A stretch of 19,338 nucleotides of DNA, taken from positions 1-19,338 of the forward strand of contig JAOULU010000003.1 of NCBI GenBank assembly GCA_029881855.1, written 5' to 3'. Under the pieces are notes generated by a model. The model did no database searches and was not told the origin of the DNA. It worked only from the letters and a program-made list of their open reading frames with translations. The position numbers and the translations under genes were made by a program. Source of the stretch: Nitrosomonas sp. GTDB lineage: Bacteria > Pseudomonadota > Gammaproteobacteria > Burkholderiales > Nitrosomonadaceae. Each line of letters begins with the position of its first letter. Position 1 is the first letter of the stretch. Positions 1-5,302 of the stretch are shown one piece after another.

Positions 1-263
1 TCCCGTTATTTGAGAGTCAGCATAAGTATGAAAGCGGAACAGGATGGCCAAGTTTCACGCAACCTATTGCCGGACATATGGGAACCAAACATGACTATAA
101 ATTAATTATTTTACGTACTGAATATCATTGTGCGCGGTGTGGAGGACATCAGGGTCATGTCTTTAAAGATGGGCCAAAACCACGTGGTGAACGCTGGTGT
201 AACAATGGATTGGCTTTGAAGTTTGTTTTACGAAGTGATGCACTGCCGCCGCTTAGAGGATAA
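1..263 (+). CDS. msrB: Peptide-methionine (R)-S-oxide reductase MsrB, 3' part
   Basis: The gene is cut by the left edge; the reading frame starts at base 3 and ends with TAA at 261-263. MsrB reduces the R epimer of methionine sulfoxide in proteins. The visible 86 residues hold the family landmarks in order: YESGTGWPSF, a CARC pair (second half of the usual four-Cys zinc site), GHQGHVFKDGPKP, and GERWCNNGLALKF, whose Cys is the catalytic one. In many MsrBs, such as the E. coli enzyme, the SGxGWPSF motif carries a resolving Cys at x; here it is Thr, so recycling must use another Cys or external reductants. The start, any signal peptide and the first CxxC lie outside the window. The stop is 4 nt from the msrA start, so the two are almost certainly co-transcribed and probably translationally coupled. 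Confidence 0.93.
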   Translation, partial: PLFESQHKYESGTGWPSFTQPIAGHMGTKHDYKLIILRTEYHCARCGGHQGHVFKDGPKPRGERWCNNGLALKFVLRSDALPPLRG

Positions 264-267
264 TCCA

Positions 268-909
268 ATGTATAGGTTTTATGGTTTTAGAAATCCTCTT
301 ATGCTATTTTTTTTGGTTTGTACATTGGTCTCTTGTGGCGTAACTAATAAGCCAACTTTGGAATCAATTGTTGCCGATGAAAATATAGATGTTGCCATTT
401 TTGCGGGTGGTTGTTTTTGGTGTACAGAATCTGATTTTGATAAAGTACCTGGTGTGGTGGCAACAATTTCAGGTTATATTGGTGGAACTGTTGTCAACCC
501 AACCTATGAGCAAGTGGTATCTGGTGGGACCGGGCATGTAGAAGCAGTGCAAGTTTATTATGATACAACGCAGACTGATTTCGCTAAGCTATTGTCGGCC
601 TATTGGTTAACGATTGATCCTGTGGCTGTGGATCGTCAGTTTTGTGATGTTGGTGCACAATATCGTGCGGTTATTTTTTATCGTGATGCGGCACAGCATG
701 CATTGGCAAAGGACTCAAAGAAAACATTAGAAGACTCTGGACAATTTTCTCAGCCGATTACAACAGAAATTCAGTCTGTGTCTGAGTTTTATCCTGCTGA
801 AGATTATCACCAGGATTATTACCTTAAGAATCCGTCACGTTACGAGCGTTACCGTAATAACTGTGGGCGCGATAAACGGTTGATGTCGTTGTGGGGACGA
901 AAACATTAA
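268..909 (+). CDS. msrA: Peptide-methionine (S)-S-oxide reductase MsrA, predicted lipoprotein
   Basis: This enzyme reduces the S epimer of methionine sulfoxide. The motif GGCFWCTE has its catalytic Cys at residue 49, and GTGHVEAVQVYYD, FCDVGAQYRAVIF and AEDYHQDYYLKNP follow as in the family. C199 near the C-terminus is a candidate resolving Cys. I chose ATG at 268 because AGAGGA lies 7 nt upstream and because it gives a clean lipoprotein signal: a short basic start, a hydrophobic run and lipobox LVSC with the lipidated Cys at residue 23. An upstream ATG at 223 would put a long extension inside msrB. Residue +2 after the Cys is Gly, not Asp, so by the E. coli rule outer-membrane sorting is expected. 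The enzyme therefore probably acts in the periplasm, whereas most MsrAs are cytosolic. It lies between msrB and roxA in one apparent operon. Confidence 0.92.
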   Translation: MYRFYGFRNPLMLFFLVCTLVSCGVTNKPTLESIVADENIDVAIFAGGCFWCTESDFDKVPGVVATISGYIGGTVVNPTYEQVVSGGTGHVEAVQVYYDTTQTDFAKLLSAYWLTIDPVAVDRQFCDVGAQYRAVIFYRDAAQHALAKDSKKTLEDSGQFSQPITTEIQSVSEFYPAEDYHQDYYLKNPSRYERYRNNCGRDKRLMSLWGRKH

Positions 910-930
910 TAACTATTGGGGGATGAAAAA

Positions 931-2055
931 TTGTACAAGACCCTTTTAGGAGGGTTAACACCCCAGGAATTTTTGCGTGATTACTGGCAAAAGAAGCCTT
1001 TGCTTGTACGTAACGCCATCCCGGGGTTTCAGGGGTTATTAACACGTGATGAATTAATTGATTTAGCATCAGATGAAAATGTGCAGTCACGACTTGTGTG
1101 CCAGAAGCAGAAAAAGTGGTTACTTAAGCACGGACCACTGGAAACGCAAGATTTCTCTTGTCTGCCTAAGAACCAATGGACATTACTGGTTCAGGAGGTT
1201 AATCATTTTTTGCCTTCAGCGCGTGATCTGCTATTAAAATTTAATTTTATTCCTTATGCGCGTTTGGATGATTTAATGGTGAGTTATGCGCCTAAGGGTG
1301 GTGGAATTGGCCCTCATTTTGATTCATATGACGTGTTTTTATTGCAAGGGCAGGGGTCACGTCGTTGGCAGGTATCTACACAACCAGACAAGCGTGAGCT
1401 CAACGATGTACCACTAAAAATCCTGCAGAATTTTGACCCAGAGCAAGAATGGTTGTTGGAATCTGGTGATATGTTATATCTGCCGCCGAACTATGCGCAT
1501 AATGGTGTTGCTGTGAATGATTGTATGACTTATTCAATTGGATTTCGTGCACCCAGTCACCATGAATTAGTCACGCAATTTCTTGTGTACTTACAGGATT
1601 ATCTTGAAATAGAAGGCTGGTATACCGACCCTAATTTACGATTACAGTCTCATCCAGCAAAAATTAGCCCAACAATGTTGCATCAGACGCAGAAAATACT
1701 AAAAAAGATCAAGTGGGAGCGTACTGATATAGAGAATTTTATGGGTATTTATCTGACAGAGCCAAAAACACATGTTTTTTTTAATCCACCCGAGCATCCA
1801 TTATCTATTCAGAAATTTGTGCAACAAGTAGAAAAAGGAGGTGTAGAGCTTAACTTAAAAAGCCGAATGCTTATTGGGGATGATGGTGCTATTTTTTTAA
1901 ATGGCGAGTTTTTTGGTGTTGGAATTGACACCTACCAAAACTTAACTCAGTTGGCTAATGAGCAAATATTATATGCGCAGTATCAGCTGAATAAAGAAAC
2001 TAGAAAAATCCTTTATCAATGGTACCTTAGTGGTTATATTGAACTTTCTGGTTAA
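931..2055 (+). CDS. roxA: JmjC/cupin-type ribosomal protein arginine hydroxylase (RoxA/YcfD-like)
   Basis: This is a 2-oxoglutarate- and Fe(II)-dependent oxygenase of the YcfD family, whose E. coli member hydroxylates an arginine of ribosomal protein L16. The iron ligands are visible: HFD (H129, D131) after APKGGGIGP, and H190 in PNYAHNGVAV. R144 in the SRRWQV stretch is at the place of the 2-oxoglutarate-binding Arg. A C-terminal dimerisation/winged-helix part follows. I place the start at TTG 931: GGGGGA at 918-923 sits 7 nt upstream and the product is 374 residues, close to the 373 of E. coli YcfD. A TTG at 916 is also in frame but would place the ribosome-binding site inside the coding region. 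It begins 21 nt after msrA. The substrate L16 is inferred from the family, not seen here. Confidence 0.88.
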   Translation: MYKTLLGGLTPQEFLRDYWQKKPLLVRNAIPGFQGLLTRDELIDLASDENVQSRLVCQKQKKWLLKHGPLETQDFSCLPKNQWTLLVQEVNHFLPSARDLLLKFNFIPYARLDDLMVSYAPKGGGIGPHFDSYDVFLLQGQGSRRWQVSTQPDKRELNDVPLKILQNFDPEQEWLLESGDMLYLPPNYAHNGVAVNDCMTYSIGFRAPSHHELVTQFLVYLQDYLEIEGWYTDPNLRLQSHPAKISPTMLHQTQKILKKIKWERTDIENFMGIYLTEPKTHVFFNPPEHPLSIQKFVQQVEKGGVELNLKSRMLIGDDGAIFLNGEFFGVGIDTYQNLTQLANEQILYAQYQLNKETRKILYQWYLSGYIELSG

Positions 2056-2072
2056 ATAAATTGTATCCGACT

Positions 2073-2100
2073 CCAGAGAATTTATCGTGAAATTTTCTGG
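2073..2100 (+). terminator. Hairpin after roxA, probable terminator
   Basis: Arms 2073-2083 and 2090-2100 form an 11-bp stem with one G-U pair around a 6-nt loop, 17 nt after the roxA stop. The tract that follows is T-rich (ATATTTTATT from 2107) but not a clean U-run directly after the stem, so termination may be partial. The 3' arm overlaps the -35 box of the next promoter candidate. Confidence 0.55.
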
Positions 2101-2126
2101 ACAGTAATATTTTATTCTGGTATTAA
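2098..2126 (+). promoter_or_regulatory. Candidate sigma-70 promoter for mini-lipoprotein 1
   Basis: TGGACA at 2098-2103 (5 of 6 to TTGACA), a 17-bp spacer and TATTAA at 2121-2126 (4 of 6 to TATAAT). The predicted start near 2133 would give a leader of about 86 nt before the ATG at 2219. The same sequence recurs at 2438-2479. This is read by eye only. Confidence 0.4.
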
Positions 2127-2144
2127 GGTTATGGTCTTTCTGAT
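2098..2144 (+). repeat. Direct repeat, copy A (promoter-like)
   Basis: This copy shares the 16-bp run ATATTTTATTCTGGTA (2107-2122) with copy B at 2447-2462. The similarity continues upstream through TGG.C and downstream through TAAGG and GTCTTTCTGAT. Copy A carries five extra bases, TTATG, at 2129-2133. The two copies are 340 bp apart and flank the first mini-lipoprotein gene. In both, the repeat starts immediately after or within a hairpin. Confidence 0.8.
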
Positions 2145-2218
2145 TTTGAATGGCCGAAGAGCTGTTTTACATAATTTAATTCGTCATAATTTTTTAAAAA
2201 ATATAGGAGATTTTTAAC

Positions 2219-2365
2219 ATGAAATATTCTCTGTTTATTGCAGTACTGTTCGCGTTGTTTTTAGTTGGTTGTGGTGGTGATGGAGGAAAACCCGGTCAAT
2301 ATCCACCAAGCTTGTACCAAGATGAAGATGGTGAAAGGCTGGGAGCTCCCGCTGGTCAGAAATAA
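2219..2365 (+). CDS. Mini-lipoprotein 1 (48 residues, unknown function)
   Basis: I do not recognise the family. ATG at 2219 has AGGAGA at 2205-2210, 8 nt upstream. The product starts MKYSLFIAVLFALFLVGC: one Lys, a hydrophobic core and a lipobox ending LVGC, so Cys18 should be lipidated and the mature peptide is only about 31 residues. The mature part is Gly-rich at first (CGGDGGKPGQYPP) and then acidic and polar with a charged DEDGER patch. Residue +2 is Gly, compatible with outer-membrane sorting. The codon pattern, Shine-Dalgarno sequence, lipobox and flanking promoter and terminator signals together argue for a real gene. The style resembles other tiny proteobacterial lipoproteins (entericidin, LptM/YifL), but I see no clear sequence match. 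The nearest relative in the window is mini-lipoprotein 2 at 2831. Confidence 0.72.
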   Translation: MKYSLFIAVLFALFLVGCGGDGGKPGQYPPSLYQDEDGERLGAPAGQK

Positions 2366-2367
2366 TT

Positions 2368-2438
2368 GGTTGATTAACTAATTAACCGGCTCTTATCAGT
2401 TTATGAATATTGAAACAAAAAAACCTTGTGGTTTTTTG
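2368..2438 (+). terminator. Two hairpins downstream of mini-lipoprotein 1
   Basis: The first hairpin pairs 2368-2375 with 2380-2387 (8 bp including one G-U, loop AACT) and starts 3 nt after the stop codon; no U-run follows. The second pairs an A-run plus CC (2418-2426) with GG plus six T (2431-2438) around TTGT, giving an A-tract, a stem and a T-tract as in an intrinsic terminator, though the stem is A/T-rich and weak. The second lies immediately before repeat copy B. Confidence 0.5.
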
Positions 2439-2479
2439 GTCGCAGATATTTTATTCTGGTACTAAGGGTCTTTCTGATA
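2438..2479 (+). repeat. Direct repeat, copy B (promoter-like)
   Basis: This is the second copy of the 2098-2144 sequence. Read as a promoter it gives TGGTCG at 2438-2443, a 17-bp spacer and TACTAA at 2461-2466, both boxes weaker than in copy A. It lacks the TTATG insertion of copy A and runs directly into the terminator at 2481-2508. Confidence 0.8.
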
Positions 2480-2480
2480 A

Positions 2481-2508
2481 AAAACCGCCCATAAATGGGC
2501 GGTTTTTT
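2481..2508. terminator. Strong intrinsic terminator
   Basis: A perfect inverted repeat with arms 2481-2492 (AAAAACCGCCCA) and 2497-2508 (TGGGCGGTTTTT) around a TAAA loop: a GC-rich core of seven pairs flanked by A- and T-tracts, so it could stop transcription in either direction. It is 116 nt after mini-lipoprotein 1 and only 2 nt past repeat copy B. Confidence 0.85.
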
Positions 2509-2648
2509 ATCGTCTTAAATATTCGAATAGAATACTATTTGGTGTTACTTGGCTTCCTGAGTGTATACATCGAATGTTAGATGGGATATCTGATTTTACA
2601 AGTCAATAAATTGGCTTGATAAGGAAAAAAATATACTGTCAGGATTGA

Positions 2649-2686
2649 TGAAGGGTATAGATAGGAATGAAGGGTATAGATAGGAA
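2649..2686. repeat. Perfect 19-bp tandem duplication
   Basis: The unit TGAAGGGTATAGATAGGAA occurs twice back to back (2649-2667 and 2668-2686) with no mismatch. It lies in non-coding DNA upstream of mini-lipoprotein 2. It looks like a recent slippage event or a two-copy minisatellite; the unit shows no internal symmetry. Confidence 0.9.
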
Positions 2687-2695
2687 ATTATGTTC

Positions 2696-2725
2696 TGGCA
2701 CAGTTTTCTTGAAATGATTTATACT
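2696..2725 (+). promoter_or_regulatory. Candidate promoter for mini-lipoprotein 2
   Basis: TATACT at 2720-2725 matches TATAAT in 5 of 6 positions. TGGCAC at 2696-2701, with 18 bp between, is the best -35 partner and is weak. It would give a leader of about 100 nt before the ATG at 2831. The flank TTCTGG resembles the start of repeat copy A. Confidence 0.3.
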
Positions 2726-2830
2726 TGTCTAGCAATTTTAGCTTTGTCAATCTAGTTTTTCGTAACGATAGGCTGAATTCGTAATACTTTGCTTCGTCTT
2801 AAGAATTTTTAATATAAGGAAATTTACATA

Positions 2831-2956
2831 ATGAAACTTACTTTTCTGGCTATTGCCTTGTTAGCTTTAACGATAACAGCATGTGGTGGCCCTGGTGGTC
2901 AAGCATTGCCGGTAACGGAACAAGAGAACTACGAAAGAGAGATTGCTGGTGAGTAG
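2831..2956 (+). CDS. Mini-lipoprotein 2 (41 residues, unknown function)
   Basis: I do not recognise the family. ATG at 2831 follows AAGGA at 2816-2820, 10 nt upstream. The product begins MKLTFLAIALLALTITAC, a typical short lipoprotein signal with Cys18 as the lipidation site (ITAC is an acceptable lipobox). The mature peptide is only 24 residues: Gly-rich (CGGPGGQALP), then acidic (EQENYEREIAGE). Length, signal architecture, Cys position and the CGG(x)GG start match mini-lipoprotein 1, so the two may be diverged copies, although the C-terminal halves no longer align. It has an apparent terminator 74 nt downstream and faces bamC convergently. Residue +2 is Gly, compatible with outer-membrane sorting. 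Confidence 0.65.
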   Translation: MKLTFLAIALLALTITACGGPGGQALPVTEQENYEREIAGE

Positions 2957-3030
2957 GCACTCTGGGTGGTACAAGGGTTAATTTGTTATTGCTTCTTCTA
3001 TAGTGTCGGTACCAAGATTTACCCAGCATG

Positions 3031-3067
3031 AAGTAAGAAACCGTCATAAAAGGCGGTTTTTTTACTT
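3031..3067. terminator. Bidirectional terminator between mini-lipoprotein 2 and bamC
   Basis: The arms 3031-3043 (AAGTAAGAAACCG) and 3054-3067 (CGGTTTTTTTACTT) are inverted repeats with one mismatch and one extra base. The stem carries A-tracts on one side and T-tracts on the other, so it suits both the plus-strand mini-lipoprotein 2 transcript and the minus-strand clpB-dapA-bamC transcript, which converge here. It lies 37 bp past the bamC stop. Confidence 0.8.
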
Positions 3068-3104
3068 GCGAAAATGTTTATTGCAAACGGATATAAAAAT
3101 CTTT

Positions 3105-4247
3105 TTATTTAAGTTGTTCGTGTAATAACTTAAGGATACGTATAGAAATACTGGTTTTTACCGTTGTATGATCTTCATTAAGTACGGTTACTATACTGCT
3201 ACGAGCATCAGTTTCATCGACTTGTATAAGGTATTTGTCTGCTTTTATATCTTCGTCATCTTTGTCTAGCCAGAACATAAATCTTGATAGCAGGCCGTCA
3301 TCATCACCGGTTTTATAACTGTCTTTTTCTGGGTCGACATAACGTACAAAATAAATACCTTCAGTTCTATCTCTATCTTCAACAGTAAAACCAATACGAT
3401 CAAGTGCTAGCCCAACACGACGCCATGCCCGGTCAAATGCTTCGTTTACAATAAGTGTCTTCCCTGTTTCACGATCATCAATATATGCGCGTTCATGAAT
3501 CATGTTATTGACCGTTTCTAGTTCTAATTTGGCACGTTTTTCCTCTACGCCAAAACGAATCATCAAACGAGATAGCATTTCTGCCTCAAGATCTGGGTCT
3601 GCAGGACGTGGCTGCCAAATTGTGCGTTGGGCGCTTCCTTTAGTCAGTATTTCATCCATGCCACGATGGCTAATGTAGACTTCCGTATTGCCAGCACCGT
3701 CACGTTCTAAGCGAGTACGAAATTTGTCGCGTTCAGCAGTCGAATATATGCTGTCTAGGAAGGTAGAGAGAAAATTTCGGATAAAATCTTGGGGTATCCT
3801 GGCACGATTCTCTGCCCAGTCAGTCTCCATAATGCCTGCTTCTGGAATTTCATGCTTGATAAGGAAACCTAATTCTTGCCAGAACTCTTTAATGATAGGC
3901 CACACAGATTCGGGTGTATGTGGAAGAACTAACCAGCGTTGTGTGCCTGCGCGTTCAATATATACGTTCTGTATTGTTGGCAAGAGAACGGATGAACCAG
4001 CCTTTGGTTGAGCGACATTCTCGTTGTTATAGGAAGAAAATGTTGTACTTGAAGCATTGGTATCTGGAATCGCGTAACGATCATCAGTTTCTGGTGTTAT
4101 TAAATCGGGTGGAACATCCAAAGCGGGCAGCTTTCCAGCTGATTTGTAGTCAATTTGTTTACTTTCTGAAAATATATTACAGCCAGTTAAGGCAAGTATC
4201 AATGCTGTATAGAGTAGGGATGATCTCTGCCATCTCATTTTTGACAT
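3105..4247 (-). CDS. bamC: Outer membrane protein assembly factor BamC
   Basis: BamC (NlpB) is a lipoprotein of the Bam complex, which inserts beta-barrel proteins into the outer membrane. Residues 1-23 form a lipoprotein signal ending LTGC (lipidated Cys23, followed by Asn). A long low-structure segment follows, with SAGKLPALDVPPDLITPETDD, the conserved part that in E. coli BamC lies against BamD. Two globular domains come next (about residues 95-230 and 255-380); IERAGTQRWLVLPHTPESVWP starts the first. The product is 380 residues against about 344 in E. coli, mostly from inter-domain sequence. Start ATG is at 4247, with GAGGA inside the end of dapA. Only one base separates it from the dapA stop, so coupling to dapA is expected, as in many gamma- and betaproteobacteria. 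In enterobacteria purC often follows; here the strand ends at a terminator. Confidence 0.92.
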   Translation of the reverse strand: MSKMRWQRSSLLYTALILALTGCNIFSESKQIDYKSAGKLPALDVPPDLITPETDDRYAIPDTNASSTTFSSYNNENVAQPKAGSSVLLPTIQNVYIERAGTQRWLVLPHTPESVWPIIKEFWQELGFLIKHEIPEAGIMETDWAENRARIPQDFIRNFLSTFLDSIYSTAERDKFRTRLERDGAGNTEVYISHRGMDEILTKGSAQRTIWQPRPADPDLEAEMLSRLMIRFGVEEKRAKLELETVNNMIHERAYIDDRETGKTLIVNEAFDRAWRRVGLALDRIGFTVEDRDRTEGIYFVRYVDPEKDSYKTGDDDGLLSRFMFWLDKDDEDIKADKYLIQVDETDARSSIVTVLNEDHTTVKTSISIRILKLLHEQLK

Positions 4248-4248
4248 C

Positions 4249-5136
4249 TTATTCCTCAGAATCAGAAATATTGGCTAAATGCAGTGCGTCTTTGACAAGC
4301 TGGTGATGCTCACTAGATAGTGGTGTCAATGGTAGGCGTATGCCAGAAGAAACAAGCCCCATCTGCGCAACAGCCCACTTCACTGGAATGGGATTAGCTT
4401 CGACAAATAAATCAGTATGGAGGCGCAGGAGTTTGTTGTTAATTGCACGAGCTGTATTTAAATCACCTGAAAAAGCCGCAACACACATTTCATGCATCAT
4501 TTTTGGAGCTACATTAGCAGTAACTGAAATAGTGCCATGACCCCCTAACAGTAATAATGCTAAGGCGCTAATATCGTCGCCACTATATATGAGGAAGTCG
4601 GATGGTGCGCGACGTAGTAAATCAGATCCTCGCCCTATGTCTCCCGTTGCGTCTTTTATGCCAATAATATTGGGGATTTGTGCTAACCGTAGTGCTGTGT
4701 CATTAGCGATATCTGCTACCGTTCTTCCGGGTACATTGTACAAAATTTGAGGGATGTCTACGGTTTCAGCTATGGCTTTAAAATGTTGGTATAGTCCGTC
4801 TTGGGTCGGTTTGTTGTAATAAGGTGCTACCGAAAGACAGGCATCTATCCCCGCGGTTTTTGCATCAATTGTTAAATCAATGGCTTCACGCGTTGAATTC
4901 GCACCTGTGCCTGCAATCACAGGTATACGACCAGCAACATGACTAACAGCAGTTTGCATGAGTAAACGATGCTCATCAAAATCAACGGTGGGTGACTCGC
5001 CGGTAGTGCCAACCACGACGATACCATCGGATCCTTGTGCTATATGGAAGTCAATAAGAGTGCAAAAGCTCTCTAAGTCTAATACGCCGTCCTCCTTCAT
5101 AGGCGTGATGAGAGCAACCAAACTACCTTTAAACAT
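4249..5136 (-). CDS. dapA: 4-hydroxy-tetrahydrodipicolinate synthase DapA
   Basis: DapA condenses pyruvate with aspartate semialdehyde in the first committed step of lysine and diaminopimelate synthesis, in the cytosol. The key residues sit at the E. coli positions: Thr44 and Thr45 ([10 protein letters not shown]), Tyr107 (APYYNKPTQ), Tyr133 and Arg138 (LYNVPGRT) and the Schiff-base Lys161 ([10 protein letters not shown]). I take ATG 5136 ([12 protein letters not shown]) as the start because it gives 295 residues, near the usual 292. An in-frame start at 5280 would add 48 residues with no family similarity. It lies 166 bp downstream of clpB and 1 bp upstream of bamC. Whether it has its own promoter in the clpB-dapA gap is unclear; a TAAAAT box about 30 nt upstream lacks a good -35 partner. 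Confidence 0.96.
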   Translation of the reverse strand: MFKGSLVALITPMKEDGVLDLESFCTLIDFHIAQGSDGIVVVGTTGESPTVDFDEHRLLMQTAVSHVAGRIPVIAGTGANSTREAIDLTIDAKTAGIDACLSVAPYYNKPTQDGLYQHFKAIAETVDIPQILYNVPGRTVADIANDTALRLAQIPNIIGIKDATGDIGRGSDLLRRAPSDFLIYSGDDISALALLLLGGHGTISVTANVAPKMMHEMCVAAFSGDLNTARAINNKLLRLHTDLFVEANPIPVKWAVAQMGLVSSGIRLPLTPLSSEHHQLVKDALHLANISDSEE

Positions 5137-5302
5137 AGACCATCTATCCAATGAAAAAACGTATTTTACCCGAAACTTGCATGGTTTAAGTATATTCGCG
5201 ATATATACCAGCACTTTTATTTCTAAACGATGGGGTTTTTCTCGCCTTGACCGGATACATATGCCCGCCTGAGAAGGCAAGTTTGTTCTTATAATCCGAT
5301 CA

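Larger units (their letters stand above)
2366..2830. other. 465-bp stretch without a convincing gene
   Basis: Between the two mini-lipoprotein genes I see hairpins at 2368-2438, repeat copy B at 2438-2479, a strong bidirectional-looking terminator at 2481-2508, a 19-bp tandem duplication at 2649-2686 and a candidate promoter at 2696-2725. The remainder (2511-2648 and 2726-2815) is A/T-rich with frequent stops on both strands. No ORF with a ribosome-binding site and no tRNA-like fold was noticed. Confidence 0.6.

Noticed and set aside
223..267. Upstream ATG for msrA
   Set aside because: It lies inside msrB, lacks a ribosome-binding site and would bury the lipoprotein signal behind 15 residues. 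ATG 268 fits better.
2696..2716. Sigma-54-like TGGCAC element
   Set aside because: The matching TTGC half is not at the required distance (TCTTG instead), so the site does not fit a -24/-12 promoter.
2850..3047. 65-codon minus-strand frame between bamC and the lipoprotein genes
   Set aside because: It overlaps mini-lipoprotein 2 and runs into the terminator arm at 3031-3067. It has no ribosome-binding site, signal or motif.
5200..5295. Inverted repeat in the clpB-dapA gap as a terminator
   Set aside because: The minus-strand arms CTTGCCTT and AAGGCGAG can pair with one G-U, but the stem is followed by A and C rather than a U-run, so an intrinsic terminator is not supported.
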